Assembly (NCBI GenBank): GCA_963833955.1
Contig: CAWHZY010000003.1
Span: 1 to 64,000 of the forward strand
Source of the DNA: Roseiarcus sp963833955
GTDB lineage: Bacteria > Pseudomonadota > Alphaproteobacteria > Rhizobiales > Beijerinckiaceae
DNA length: 64,000 bases
Direction of reading: 5' to 3'
Shown here: in pieces, positions 35,378 through 44,155 of the stretch
Layout: every line of letters starts with the position of its first letter
How positions within the stretch are numbered: the first letter of the stretch is position 1
Program-made: the position numbers and the translations under genes
The notes under the pieces: generated by a model
Told to the model about the DNA's origin: nothing
The model's input: only the letters and a program-made list of their open reading frames with translations
Database searches by the model: none

Positions 35378-36277
35378 ATGATCCAGGTGATCGGCAACGC
35401 CGCGGTCGATAGCGTCATTCGGGTGGACGAACTTCCGCGGCCCGGTGAAACGATCGTGGCTCTCGGAGCCTCCGAAGATCTCGGGGGCAAGGGCGCCAAT
35501 CAGGCGGTCGTCGCGGCGCGCTGCGGCGCGCCTGTTCGCCTCGTCGCTCCGGTCGGCGATGACGCGCTTGGCGAGCGCATTCGATGGAATCTCGCTCGCG
35601 AAGGGGTGCAGATCGACGGGGTGATGACCTCGTCTTATGGAACGGACCGTTGCGTCGTTGCGGTCGACCGTCAAGGCGAGAATACGATTCTGAGCCTCAT
35701 CGATGCGGCGCGGAATTTCGATCCCATCGCGGAAACGCGGATCGAATCGTGGATCAGCGCCGGCGACCTGGTCGTCATGCAGGGCAATCTGCGGCCAAGC
35801 GTCACGCGCGCCTGTCTCGCGCTGGCTCGGTCGAAAGGCGCCACGACCGTTCTCAACCCATCGCCAACCTACGCGGCCGTGGATTACGACTGGAGCGTGA
35901 TTGACCTCGTGCTCGTCAACCGCGGCGAGGCGGTCGACCTTGGGGGCGGCGAAGCGGAAGAGGCCGCGCGGGAGCTGTGCAGGAAGGGGGCAGGCGCGGT
36001 TGTTCTGACCCTCGGGGCCGACGGCGCCGCCTTTGTCTCGGCTGATGGCATGTTCCGGGTGGCGGCGCCGCACGTCGTCGCCATCGACACGGTGGGAGCC
36101 GGCGACGTGTTCTGTGGGGTCGTCATCGCCGCGAGAGCGCTCGGGCGCAACTGGAGAGACGCCCTCGCGGCTGCAACGGAAGCTGCTTCCCTGTCTGTCA
36201 CGCGACAGGGCGTTCTTGCTTCCTTTCCGTCCCGGGTGGAGATGCGGGATATCTTGGACGCGCACCAGCACGCCTGA
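35378..36277 (+). CDS. Ribokinase-like PfkB-family carbohydrate kinase
   Basis: 299 residues. The first PfkB signature is GGKGANQAVVAARCG (residues 36-50), nearly identical to ribokinase, and the second is DTVGAGDVFCG (237-247) with catalytic Asp243. NPSPTYA matches the ribokinase NPAP-type loop. Predicted to phosphorylate ribose, a ribonucleoside or a similar pentose derivative with ATP. It lies between the PTE-like and BtpA/SgcQ genes, 31 bases after the former. Confidence 0.9.
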   Translation: MIQVIGNAAVDSVIRVDELPRPGETIVALGASEDLGGKGANQAVVAARCGAPVRLVAPVGDDALGERIRWNLAREGVQIDGVMTSSYGTDRCVVAVDRQGENTILSLIDAARNFDPIAETRIESWISAGDLVVMQGNLRPSVTRACLALARSKGATTVLNPSPTYAAVDYDWSVIDLVLVNRGEAVDLGGGEAEEAARELCRKGAGAVVLTLGADGAAFVSADGMFRVAAPHVVAIDTVGAGDVFCGVVIAARALGRNWRDALAAATEAASLSVTRQGVLASFPSRVEMRDILDAHQHA

Positions 36278-36292
36278 AGGAGAGTGAGCAAA

Positions 36293-37144
36293 ATGACGGA
36301 AGCCGGCAACGCCGTCGCGTTAGCGCGGGAGAACACGCTCGCATCCCTATTTGGTCGCCCGAAAAGCGTGCTGATCGGCGTCGTCCATCTCCTTCCGCTG
36401 CCGGGCTCCCCCGACTATTCAGGCGGCGGGGTCGAGGCGATCTATGCGCGGGCGCTTGGCGATGCGCGGGCTTACGCCGACGCCGGCTTTGACGGCCTCA
36501 TTGTCGAAAATCACGGCGATATTCCTTTTTCCAAGCCTGAGGACATTGGCCCGGAAACCGCGGCGCATATGGCGATCGCGACCGATCGCGTCCGGGCCGC
36601 AACCGGATTGCCGATCGGGATCAATGTGCTGGCCAATGCCGCCCTCCACGCTCTGGCGATTGCGAGCGCGGCAGGCGCGCGCTTCGTTCGCGTCAATCAA
36701 TGGGCCAACGCCTATGTCGCCAACGAGGGGCTGATCGAAGGGGCGGCCGCGAAAGCGATGCGCTACCGCAGCGCGCTTCAGGCGCAAGGGGTCGCTATTT
36801 TCGCCGACGCTCACGTCAAGCATGGCGCGCACGCCATCGTGCAGGATCGGCCGATTGCCGAGCTCGTGCGCGACGTCGAGTTTTTCAACGCCGACGTCGT
36901 GATCTTCACCGGCCAGCGCACCGGCCACGCCGCCGATCTCGATTATCTCCGGAAGCTCCGCGGCGCGGCTTCGCTTCCGACGCTTGTCGGCAGCGGCGTT
37001 GACGCCGGCAACGTCGGCGACATTCTCGCCATCGTCGACGGCGTCATCGTCGCAAGCTCGTTGAAGGTCGACGGACTCTGGTGGAACCCCGTGGATCGCG
37101 AACGGGCCACGCAATTCGTCGCGCGCGCCAGGAAAGCGTCGTGA
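36293..37144 (+). CDS. BtpA/SgcQ-family TIM-barrel protein (copy 1)
   Basis: 283 residues. The family is named after cyanobacterial BtpA and E. coli SgcQ; its biochemistry is not settled. Conserved stretches are IGVVHLLPLPGSPDY, GLIVENHGDIPF, FVRVNQWANAYVANEGLI, AMRYR, IFADAHVKHGAHAI and the C-terminal DGLWWNPVDRERA. The fold is expected to be a beta/alpha barrel with a phosphate site (LVGSGVDAGNV). I chose ATG 36293, 10 bases after AAGGAG; GTG 36284 is too close to it. A paralogue is at 47962, also beside a CUT2 importer. Confidence 0.9.
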   Translation: MTEAGNAVALARENTLASLFGRPKSVLIGVVHLLPLPGSPDYSGGGVEAIYARALGDARAYADAGFDGLIVENHGDIPFSKPEDIGPETAAHMAIATDRVRAATGLPIGINVLANAALHALAIASAAGARFVRVNQWANAYVANEGLIEGAAAKAMRYRSALQAQGVAIFADAHVKHGAHAIVQDRPIAELVRDVEFFNADVVIFTGQRTGHAADLDYLRKLRGAASLPTLVGSGVDAGNVGDILAIVDGVIVASSLKVDGLWWNPVDRERATQFVARARKAS

Positions 37145-37800
37145 GCGACATGTCCTCGTTCTCGGAGCGCATGCGCGCCCACGCGGATCGAACATGGAGG
37201 GCGATCCTCCGCCATCGCTTCTTTCGTGAAGTCGCGACGGACGCCGTCGAGGATCGCGTCTTCGCCCGCTATCTCCGGATCGAATGCGGCTTCGTCGACA
37301 CGGCGGCGAGGGCGCTGGGCTACGCCGTTGCGAAAGCGCCTTCGTTCCAGGAACGGCGGCGCCTGGGCCTGGGTCTCTATGGGCTCGTGACCGATCAGGA
37401 GCAGGTCTTTGTCGACGCCTTCGAGCGGATGGGCGCGCCGGCCAATGAGCGGACCGGTCTTAGCCCCCAGGGGCTCGCTCTTCCGCTGCACGCGCTCTTT
37501 CTCGAGGTAGCCGAAACGGAGGGCTATGAGGAGATCCTCGCCTGCACTCTGGCGGCGGAGTGGATGTATCTGACCTGGTGCTCGGCGGCCAACCAGTCGC
37601 CGTCGTCGAGGGGGGCTATTCGCGACTGGGTCGCTCTTCACGCTGGCGGCGCCTTTGCGGAGCACGTCGCGTGGGTCCGGTCGGAGATCGACACAAGAGG
37701 ACCGACGCTCACCGAAGCACGCCAGGCGCGGCTGGGCGCGCTCTTCGAAGAGGCCCTGCAGGCGGAAATCGCGTTCCACGACGCGCCCTATGCTGGCTGA
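37141..37800 (+). CDS. tenA: TenA/thiaminase-II-family protein, probable TenA_E class
   Basis: 219 residues, all-helical heme-oxygenase-like fold. HADRTWRAILRHRFFREVATDA, FARYLRIECGFVDTAARALGYA and ILACTLAAEWMYLTWC are typical of TenA. The helix that carries the active-site Cys in classic TenA reads TLAAEWMY, with Ala in that place and a Glu next to it, which suggests the TenA_E group. TenA enzymes release HMP from amino-HMP in salvage of degraded thiamine. GTG 37141 overlaps the BtpA stop; ATG 37150 is the alternative. Last gene of the operon. Confidence 0.85.
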   Translation: MSDMSSFSERMRAHADRTWRAILRHRFFREVATDAVEDRVFARYLRIECGFVDTAARALGYAVAKAPSFQERRRLGLGLYGLVTDQEQVFVDAFERMGAPANERTGLSPQGLALPLHALFLEVAETEGYEEILACTLAAEWMYLTWCSAANQSPSSRGAIRDWVALHAGGAFAEHVAWVRSEIDTRGPTLTEARQARLGALFEEALQAEIAFHDAPYAG

Positions 37801-37890
37801 TGGATGAGGCGATCCATGAGATCGCTCGGCGTTCATGAGGAGCGGTGGCGGCGCCGGTTCAAGGCCCGGGACGCTCGACACAGAAAATTC

Positions 37891-37928
37891 AACAATTTCT
37901 TGCCAAGCCAGCAGAGGCGTTGTATTGT
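37891..37928 (+). promoter_or_regulatory. Sigma-70-like promoter with AACAATTTCTTGCCA block (copy B)
   Basis: The 15 bases AACAATTTCTTGCCA are identical to those at 19361. -35 TTGCCA (37900-37905), 17-base spacer, -10 TATTGT (37923-37928). Transcription would enter the hairpin at 37955. No protein gene follows on this strand. Confidence 0.45.
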
Positions 37929-37954
37929 TTTTCAGAAATATTGACAGCGGGCTT

Positions 37955-37993
37955 ATGCTGAGGAGACGCGCGGGGGGCGGCGTCTCAAAGCAT
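37955..37993 (+). ncRNA. Candidate structured RNA / strong hairpin
   Basis: ATGCT and GAGACGC (37955-37969) pair with GCGTCTC and AGCAT (37980-37993) around a G-rich 10-base loop, with a small internal bulge. It begins about 20 bases after the predicted start of the 37891 promoter. It could be a small RNA, a leader, or a terminator for the TenA operon; no homologue is recognised. Confidence 0.25.
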
Positions 37994-38145
37994 GTTCCAG
38001 CTCTGAGGGCGCGTGGGAGCGCCTGCGAAGCCGCTTCGCGGCGCCTTGAGGCACGAGGCGGTGGAGTCGGAAGTGACTCGTTAATCCCGCCGCAAGCTAT
38101 TGGAATCACTCAAAACGGACTCGCTAATTTCGAACCGCCTGCTCT

Positions 38146-39084
38146 TCAGTTCCCGTCTGGCTCCGTCGCCAAATGCGCGGCGACCCGGTCGGCGGTTGGC
38201 AACGCGGACTGAGCGCCGAGCCCTGTGGTTGAGATCGCCGCGGCGCAATTGGCGAAGCGAAGGGCGTTGCTCCAGTTCAGTTTCGCCGCAAGACGCGCAT
38301 GAAGGCAGGCGGCGGCGAAACAGTCGCCCGCGCCGGTGGTGTCGACAATCCTGGGCGTAAAGCCTGGCGAGGCGATACGCGCCTCGGCGGTCTCGACCTG
38401 GGCCCCGTCCGCGCCGAGCGTGGTGACGAGCGCGGCGACGAGGCCAGCGAGCGGGCGCTCGAGCGCCGCATCCACGAAGGCGCGCAACTCCGCATTGCAG
38501 AAGACGAGATCGAAGCCTTCGATCGCATCGAGGAGAACGGCCGCGTCTTCCGGGCAGTCGGCGCGTTCGATGTCGAGCGAGGCCGTCGCTCCCGAACTGC
38601 GTGCAGCGTCCACCACGCGTCGGCAGAGGGCAAGGTCGCCGATCGAGGTCAGATGCAGGTGGCGAACGCCCTCCAGCGCCGCCGCCGTTACGTCGCCCGC
38701 TTCCGGCCGATAGGCTGAGGTCATCAGCTTGACGAGGGACTTTTCCCCGTCCGGCGTCAGCAGGCTGATGCAGCTGAATGTCGCGACGCCGTCGAGGCGG
38801 GAGACGAAGCTCGTGTCGACGCCTGCCTGCTCGAGGCTTTTGATGGCGAACGCGCCATCCGCGTCATCGCCGACACGGCCGAGGACACGCACCCGCGAGC
38901 CCAGGCGAGCAAGCGCCGCCGCGACGTTTCCAGCCATGCCGCCCGGCGCTTTCTGCCTCACGGCGCCGTTCACCTTCCCGTCCCGGGTCGGCAGCCGATC
39001 GACCTCGATCATGACGTCGACGTCGATGTCGCCGATGCAGAGGAACAGGGGCAGCTCTTCAGCGGGTTGCAGGGCGGCGCTCAA
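38146..39084 (-). CDS. PfkB-family carbohydrate kinase (copy 2)
   Basis: 312 residues. First signature APGGMAGNVAAALARLG (47-62), second DTTGAGDCFAA (248-258) with catalytic Asp254. CIGDIDVDVMIEVDRLP is the usual N-terminal strand-loop. It is less ribokinase-like than the 35378 copy (GGMAGN instead of GGKGAN), so the substrate may differ. Its ATG overlaps the stop of the upstream ATPase gene; it closes a long minus-strand operon. Confidence 0.9.
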   Translation of the reverse strand: MSAALQPAEELPLFLCIGDIDVDVMIEVDRLPTRDGKVNGAVRQKAPGGMAGNVAAALARLGSRVRVLGRVGDDADGAFAIKSLEQAGVDTSFVSRLDGVATFSCISLLTPDGEKSLVKLMTSAYRPEAGDVTAAALEGVRHLHLTSIGDLALCRRVVDAARSSGATASLDIERADCPEDAAVLLDAIEGFDLVFCNAELRAFVDAALERPLAGLVAALVTTLGADGAQVETAEARIASPGFTPRIVDTTGAGDCFAAACLHARLAAKLNWSNALRFANCAAAISTTGLGAQSALPTADRVAAHLATEPDGN

Positions 39085-39854
39085 GCCTCGGCCCTCTCGG
39101 CGCCGGTAATATAGCCGACGACCATCGGCCCGGTCAGGCCCGCCATTGGACGGTCGGCGACCTTTCGACCCAGACGCAGAACGACAATCCGATCGCAGAC
39201 CTCCAGCACCTGCTCCATGTTATGGCTGATGAGCACAATCGCGATGCCCTGAGCGCGAAGCCGTCCGATGAGATCGAGCACGTGTCGCGTCTGCCGCACG
39301 CCGAGCGCAGCCGTCGGCTCGTCAAGGAACACCATGCGCCGGCTCCAGCCGACGGCGCGTCCGATCGCGATGCACTGGCGCTGTCCCCCCGAGAGATCCT
39401 GCACGCGCTGTCGAACGGATATCGTTCCGCCGATCCCGACCTGATCGAGGATCGCGCGAGCGCCCGCGCGCATCGCCTTCTTGTCGAGCCACCCAAGGCG
39501 GTGAAGCGGCGCCCACGACGAGCGGATCTCGCGGTTGAGGTAGAGGTTCTGCACCACATCGCCATGCATGACCAGCGACAAGTCCTGGTGGACGATCTCG
39601 ATGCCGAGCTCGGCCGCGCGCTTGGGGCCGCCGGAGCCGAGAGCTTCGCCGTCAACTGTGATCTCGCCTGCATCGGGGGTGTAGTAACCTGAGATGCAGC
39701 GGACGAGCGTCGACTTTCCCGCGCCATTGTCGCCGACCAGCCCGACGACCTCGCCAGGCCAGACCTCGAGATTGATGCCCTCGAGCGCATGCAGGCCGCC
39801 GAACGTTTTGCGGAGCTCGCTGACACGAAGGAGGGGTTTTGTGCCCCTGGACAT
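39081..39854 (-). CDS. CUT2-type ABC transporter ATPase, single domain
   Basis: 257 residues; Walker A GDNGAGKST, signature LSGGQRQCIAIGRA, Walker B MVFLDEPTAALG, switch ISHNMEQ. Single-domain like the 32470 and 46162 proteins. ATG 39854 (MSRGTKPLLRVSELRKTFGG) lies just after the permease stop; the frame is open further upstream but that is read-through of the permease region. Confidence 0.91.
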   Translation of the reverse strand: MSRGTKPLLRVSELRKTFGGLHALEGINLEVWPGEVVGLVGDNGAGKSTLVRCISGYYTPDAGEITVDGEALGSGGPKRAAELGIEIVHQDLSLVMHGDVVQNLYLNREIRSSWAPLHRLGWLDKKAMRAGARAILDQVGIGGTISVRQRVQDLSGGQRQCIAIGRAVGWSRRMVFLDEPTAALGVRQTRHVLDLIGRLRAQGIAIVLISHNMEQVLEVCDRIVVLRLGRKVADRPMAGLTGPMVVGYITGAERAEA

Positions 39855-39859
39855 TCCGC

Positions 39860-40870
39860 TCACTCCGCGGGCTGGCGCTGGCTGACCGCCACCGCGACGA
39901 CGATGATGATCCCCTGCACAACGATCTGTTGCTGCACCGTTGCGCCCATGAGCACGAGGCCGTTGACGATCATCGTCATCAGCAGCGCGCCCATGAGTGC
40001 GCCCAGCATGCTGCCGGATCCGCCGAACAGACTCGTGCCGCCGATCACCACACCAGCGAGAACCGTTAGGAGGTCGCTCGACCCCAGCGTGTAAACCGCG
40101 CCCTGGATCTCGCCAGCATAGATCATGCCGGCCAATGCCGCCGTGCATGACGAGATCACCATGACGCCGACGCGGACGCGATTGGTGTTGATGCCGAGCG
40201 CCCGGGCGCTGGCGCGGTTGCTTCCCGTCGCCATCACGCGCCAGCCGAAGGCGAGATTTTTGAACGCGATCTGGGCGACCAAAAAGCCGAGGACGAGCCA
40301 GACGACTGCGTCGGACAGCGGTCCAATCGTGCCCGAACCGAACAGGTTCGAATAGGTGTCGTTGACGATCGGGACGTCCTGAAGTTGGGTCGAGATCTGC
40401 GCGATGCCAGCGAAAAGCTGCATCGTCCCGAGCGTAACGAGGAACGAGGGCACCCTCAGCCCGACGATCAGGAGGCCATTCAGGAGACCGGCGACGAGTC
40501 CGGTCAGGATGCCGAGGGCGATGCCCGGAACAAGCCCATAGTGTCGCAGCCCAAGCGCCGTGAACAGCGCGGCCATGCCGACGACGGACCCGATCGAAAG
40601 GTCGATTTCGCCTGCGGTGAGGACAAAGACCGCGCCGAAAGCCATGAGGGCGATCGGCGTGACCTGCGAGACGACCGAGGTGGCGTTCTGGGCGCTGAGG
40701 AAGCCCTTGTCTCCGATTGTGACCGCGAAAAAGGCGAAGACCAGGGCGAACCCAAGATAGACGGTGAGGTCTTTCCACCGGAAGCGCGGCCCGTCGGAAA
40801 CCCCCTCCTTCCGAGTCGAGTGGCGGGCAGCCAAGGTGTCCGTAGGGACAGCCTCACTGTCCGTCGTCAT
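39860..40870 (-). CDS. CUT2-type ABC transporter permease
   Basis: 336 residues with about nine to ten membrane segments after a charged cytoplasmic leader. AVFVLTAGEIDLSIGSVVGMAAL is the GIDLSVG-type motif; GWRVMATGSNRASARALGINTNRVRV the coupling loop; VVIGGTSLFGGSGSMLGA the second loop. ATG 40870 was chosen; TTG 40909 is possible. Confidence 0.9.
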   Translation of the reverse strand: MTTDSEAVPTDTLAARHSTRKEGVSDGPRFRWKDLTVYLGFALVFAFFAVTIGDKGFLSAQNATSVVSQVTPIALMAFGAVFVLTAGEIDLSIGSVVGMAALFTALGLRHYGLVPGIALGILTGLVAGLLNGLLIVGLRVPSFLVTLGTMQLFAGIAQISTQLQDVPIVNDTYSNLFGSGTIGPLSDAVVWLVLGFLVAQIAFKNLAFGWRVMATGSNRASARALGINTNRVRVGVMVISSCTAALAGMIYAGEIQGAVYTLGSSDLLTVLAGVVIGGTSLFGGSGSMLGALMGALLMTMIVNGLVLMGATVQQQIVVQGIIIVVAVAVSQRQPAE

Positions 40871-40911
40871 TGCAGGCGCGGCGGCGCGATCCTTTTCGCG
40901 CTCCGGCAAAC

Positions 40912-42054
40912 CTATTTGCCCAAAGCGCTGGTGACTTCAGGCGGCGGCGAGGCATGATAGCTGTCCGCGTAAGCCTGAAGGATGTTGTCCTTGCTGATCG
41001 GAATCGCAGGCACTTCGACATAGGCCGGCGCATCCTTGCCGAGAATGCCATAGCCAATGACCGCGGCGAGCGATTTGCCGATGGAGTAGGGGTCGTCAAC
41101 CGTCAGCGCCTTCACCGCGCCGCCGGTGACGAGCGAAACGGCGACGGTGTTCGACAGATCCATGGTGCCGACCGCGATGTCATCGCGATGGGCGGCGCGG
41201 ACCGCCTGAAGGACGCCGGACGCCGGGTCCGCCCACGGCGCATAGATAGCCTTGATCTTGGGATGCTGCAGGATCATCGCGCTCGCGACCTGGAACACAC
41301 GGCTGGGGTCCGAGAAGCCCGCGGGGATGATCTTGATGTTGGGGTAGTTCTTCTCGATCGTGGTCCGGAAGGCCGCGTCCCGCTGATTCACGACGTAGGC
41401 GTTGGCGTCGAAATAGAGGAAGCCGAGCTCGCCTTCGCCGCCCATGGCCTTGGCGAGATTGTCCGCGGTCTTCTGCCCCATCGCGTAGAGATCGTCGCCA
41501 ACAAGCCCCGTATAATCCTTCCCCTGCTGGAATCCCGAGGGCATGTTGCTGATCAGTGCGATTTTGACGCCAGCTTCCGCCGCCTTCTTGAGCGCGGGGG
41601 CCAGTTCGTCCGGGTTGATGGGCCAGGTGACGATCCCGGACGGCTTCTTCGCCATGATCGTCTGAACCGCATGAGCCTGGTCGGACGCGCTGAAGTTCGA
41701 ATTGCTAAGGCCTGCGATCTCGACGCCTAGCGACTTGAACTCGTCTTGCGCGCCTCGGGTGACGGCGTCGGCCCAGTCCGAGCTGGTCTGGAAGAGCAGC
41801 GCCGCCGAATAATGTCCGTCGCGCAGCTTCTTGACCTCATCGTCGCTGAAGGTGAGGACGCTCGCGGGCTGGCCTTTTGCATCGTTTGGACCGATTGTCG
41901 AGGTGACAATTCCCTTGGTCGCGAATTCCCCGCCGACCATCTTCTCCGCTGCTCGGACGGAGGCCCCGTGTGTGACAAGGATCGCCGCCGAAAGGAGGAT
42001 CGGAAGGCCAAATGCAGCCGTTGGGTGGGCTGAAGCGCGTTTGAGGAGATTCAT
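40912..42054 (-). CDS. CUT2-type ABC transporter substrate-binding protein
   Basis: 380 residues with an extended signal region (MNLLKRASAHPTAAFGLPIL, cleavage near VRA-AEKM). YSAALLFQTSSDWADAVTRGAQDEF is the first-strand motif of Peripla_BP_4 receptors, followed by AKKPSGIVTWPINPDELAPALKKA and NQRDAAFRTTIEKNYP. Longer than RbsB by about 60 residues at the N-terminus (GGEFATKGIVTSTIG). Ligand unknown. Confidence 0.87.
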   Translation of the reverse strand: MNLLKRASAHPTAAFGLPILLSAAILVTHGASVRAAEKMVGGEFATKGIVTSTIGPNDAKGQPASVLTFSDDEVKKLRDGHYSAALLFQTSSDWADAVTRGAQDEFKSLGVEIAGLSNSNFSASDQAHAVQTIMAKKPSGIVTWPINPDELAPALKKAAEAGVKIALISNMPSGFQQGKDYTGLVGDDLYAMGQKTADNLAKAMGGEGELGFLYFDANAYVVNQRDAAFRTTIEKNYPNIKIIPAGFSDPSRVFQVASAMILQHPKIKAIYAPWADPASGVLQAVRAAHRDDIAVGTMDLSNTVAVSLVTGGAVKALTVDDPYSIGKSLAAVIGYGILGKDAPAYVEVPAIPISKDNILQAYADSYHASPPPEVTSALGK

Positions 42055-42125
42055 GATCTTGACTCCGTCTTTGAGAAGTCTTCGCCCCGGCGCGCCGGAG
42101 GCGTCGAACGGTATCTGATCGTATG

Positions 42126-42887
42126 TTATCGCCGATGTTTCTCCCCGAGCCAGCCAACCAGATTGGTCCAGAGCGCGCCGTAGCCGTCCCAGGCCAAGAA
42201 GGGCGGCGGGCCCCAGTGGGGTCCGCAATCGGAAGAGAAGATCGCGCTACGCCCTTGTCCCACGTTGCGCACGGCGATGAACGGATCATCGCCGAAGCGC
42301 GCAAGCACTTCCGCGTCCGGCCGAGCCGTTGAGCGATTATAGCCCAGGAATTGGGGCCAGTCGGTCAGGCCCTTGAGGACCGGATGATCGGGCTTGACGA
42401 GGGTCGGCGTGACGCCCTGGGGGCATTCAAGCCGATCGTCATAGGGGAACAATTCGATGGGCAGGACGTCCTCGACGGGCGTGCCTTTGTAATTGCCTTT
42501 GGCCTGGATCCCCTGAAACGTGAGATAGCCGCCGACCATCAAGAGGCCGCCGCCGTCGTTGACGAACTCGTGAATAAGCTGGAGCCGATTGGGCCAGCTC
42601 TCGGATCGGATCGCCACCCGGTCGGGAAGCAAAAGCGAGTTCGCGCCTATGTCGCTCAGGATCACGACGTCGTACGCGTCGATTTCCTTCCGCGAGAATG
42701 GAAACGAGTCCATCGCGATGTGGCTCGGCTGGTAGGTCAGTTCGACGCCGCCGGCGCGAAGGGCGGCGATCATCTCGGTGCCTCCCTCGTGGTAGGAGGA
42801 CATGTCGAAGGAATCGAAGCCCTTGGTGTGGACGCTATGGGTCATCCAGGATTCGCCGGCGAAAAGCACCCGTACTGGATTTGGCAT
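42126..42887 (-). CDS. Glutamine-amidotransferase-like protein (ThuA/DUF1355-like)
   Basis: 253 residues. VRVLFAGESWMTHSVHTKGFD, then EGGTEMIAALRAGGVELTYQPSHIA, YDVVILSDIGANSLLLPD and FVNDGGGLLMVGGYLTFQG form a class I GATase-like fold. The nucleophilic Cys at the strand-turn-helix elbow is not in the expected place (GGYLTF), so glutaminase activity is unlikely. Such proteins sit in sugar operons as putative isomerase or hydrolase partners. Between a LacI regulator and a CUT2 receptor. Confidence 0.78.
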   Translation of the reverse strand: MPNPVRVLFAGESWMTHSVHTKGFDSFDMSSYHEGGTEMIAALRAGGVELTYQPSHIAMDSFPFSRKEIDAYDVVILSDIGANSLLLPDRVAIRSESWPNRLQLIHEFVNDGGGLLMVGGYLTFQGIQAKGNYKGTPVEDVLPIELFPYDDRLECPQGVTPTLVKPDHPVLKGLTDWPQFLGYNRSTARPDAEVLARFGDDPFIAVRNVGQGRSAIFSSDCGPHWGPPPFLAWDGYGALWTNLVGWLGEKHRR

Positions 42888-42921
42888 CGGCTCCGATCCC
42901 TTGAAGCGGTTCTACGATTGC

Positions 42922-44028
42922 TTACTCAACGGCATCCGCGACGCCGTCATTCGGGCGGACCCTGGCTAAACGTTTAACTCGCGTCTTTGCCGGCTTCAAG
43001 GCCGCTGCTTCCGGCTTGCCTTCGGGAAGAGCGCAGGAATCGCGAACGATCAATCGCGCCTTGAGAATGACGCGTTGCGGCGGCTCGCCATCGCCCAGAA
43101 TCCGAGCGTGGAGAATGCGGACGCCGTGTTCGGCCAGCGCCTCGATCGGCTGTCTGGCGGTGGTCAGACGCGGCGCAAACGCGCTCGCCCACGGAAAGTC
43201 GTCGATGCCGGCTAAAGAAATGTCAGACGGACATGCGAGACCAAGCTCCGTTATGGCCTGCATGACTCCAATCACCATCTCGTTGTTCGAGACAAAAAGG
43301 GCGGTCGGACGTCGGGACGCGACCAGGAGATCGCGAGAGAGTTCGCGCGCCCGATCCTGTCGGAAGTCCGCGTAGATGACCGGCGCTTCGGTCGGGTCGA
43401 GCCCGAACTCCGCCAACGCGGCCCGGAAGCCCTGCAGACGTTCCGTCGTGTTGGAAAGGTGACGCCATCCGGCGACCGCGGCGACGTGGACGTGACCGAG
43501 CGACAAGATGTGCCGTGTCACGTCCAAAGCCGCCTGACAATTGTCGATCGACACGCCGTCGAAGCGCGACTCGGGGATCACGCGGTCGATCATCACGATC
43601 GGGCGGGGGAAGTTTGAAATTGGCGGTTCGAAATACATCGACGGCGGACCAGTCGGCGCCAGGATGACGCCCTCAACCCGATGCGCCGCCAGGAGACGAA
43701 GCGCCGACAGCTCTTTTGCCGGGTCGTGATCGGCTTCGCAGAGCAGGACGTTGTAGCCGAGCGAATTGGCGATCGAACCGATGCGTCGCACCAGTTCCGA
43801 GAAGAAGGGGTTGGTGATGTCGGCGACGACGACGCCGATCAATCGCGTCGATTGCATGCGCAACCCTTGAGCGACTCTCGACGGCGCGAAGCCCAGCTGC
43901 GCTACGGCTTCTTGCACGCGCGCCTTGAGCGGCGCGCTGACGAAACTCGTCCCGTTGATGACGTTCGAGACGGTCGCGGTCGACACCCGGGCGAGACGCG
44001 CGACGTCCTTGATTGTCGGGTTCGGCAA
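42922..44028 (-). CDS. LacI-family transcriptional regulator
   Basis: 368 residues. N-terminal helix-turn-helix and hinge: TIKDVARLARVSTATVSNVI, then APLKARVQEAVAQLGFAPSRVAQGL. The rest is a periplasmic-binding-like sensor (VVADITNPFFSELVRRIGS, AHRVEGVILAPTG, IAGIDDFPWA). The C-terminal 35 residues are an extra basic tail. Likely controls the importers around it; a LacI-type core AAACGATT before the 49823 gene is a possible target. Confidence 0.93.
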   Translation of the reverse strand: MPNPTIKDVARLARVSTATVSNVINGTSFVSAPLKARVQEAVAQLGFAPSRVAQGLRMQSTRLIGVVVADITNPFFSELVRRIGSIANSLGYNVLLCEADHDPAKELSALRLLAAHRVEGVILAPTGPPSMYFEPPISNFPRPIVMIDRVIPESRFDGVSIDNCQAALDVTRHILSLGHVHVAAVAGWRHLSNTTERLQGFRAALAEFGLDPTEAPVIYADFRQDRARELSRDLLVASRRPTALFVSNNEMVIGVMQAITELGLACPSDISLAGIDDFPWASAFAPRLTTARQPIEALAEHGVRILHARILGDGEPPQRVILKARLIVRDSCALPEGKPEAAALKPAKTRVKRLARVRPNDGVADAVE

Positions 44029-44155
44029 GGTGCGCCTTGTTGTTGGGAGCCGGGAGAGAGCCCTGGACGTTTAGAGATCGGCAGACCCTCTCGCCGCCTT
44101 TTCAACGAAGATCAAGCTTGGGCTTCGCCGCCGGAAGGCGGCTTGCGCCACACGC

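Larger units (their letters stand above)
37801..38145. other. Convergent gap with promoter-like block and long hairpin
   Basis: 345 bases with no gene between TenA (plus) and a PfkB kinase (minus). It carries the 37891 promoter-like block and the hairpin at 37955. No T-rich terminator is evident for either gene. Confidence 0.5.

Noticed and set aside
39081..40778. A 565-codon minus-strand frame that would fuse permease-region DNA to the ATPase
   Set aside because: Its first 310 codons are an off-frame reading of the permease gene; the ATPase has its own ATG at 39854.
42967..42976. TAAACGTTTA as a LacI operator
   Set aside because: It is a perfect core palindrome but lies inside the LacI coding sequence near its 3' end, far from any start; chance is likely.
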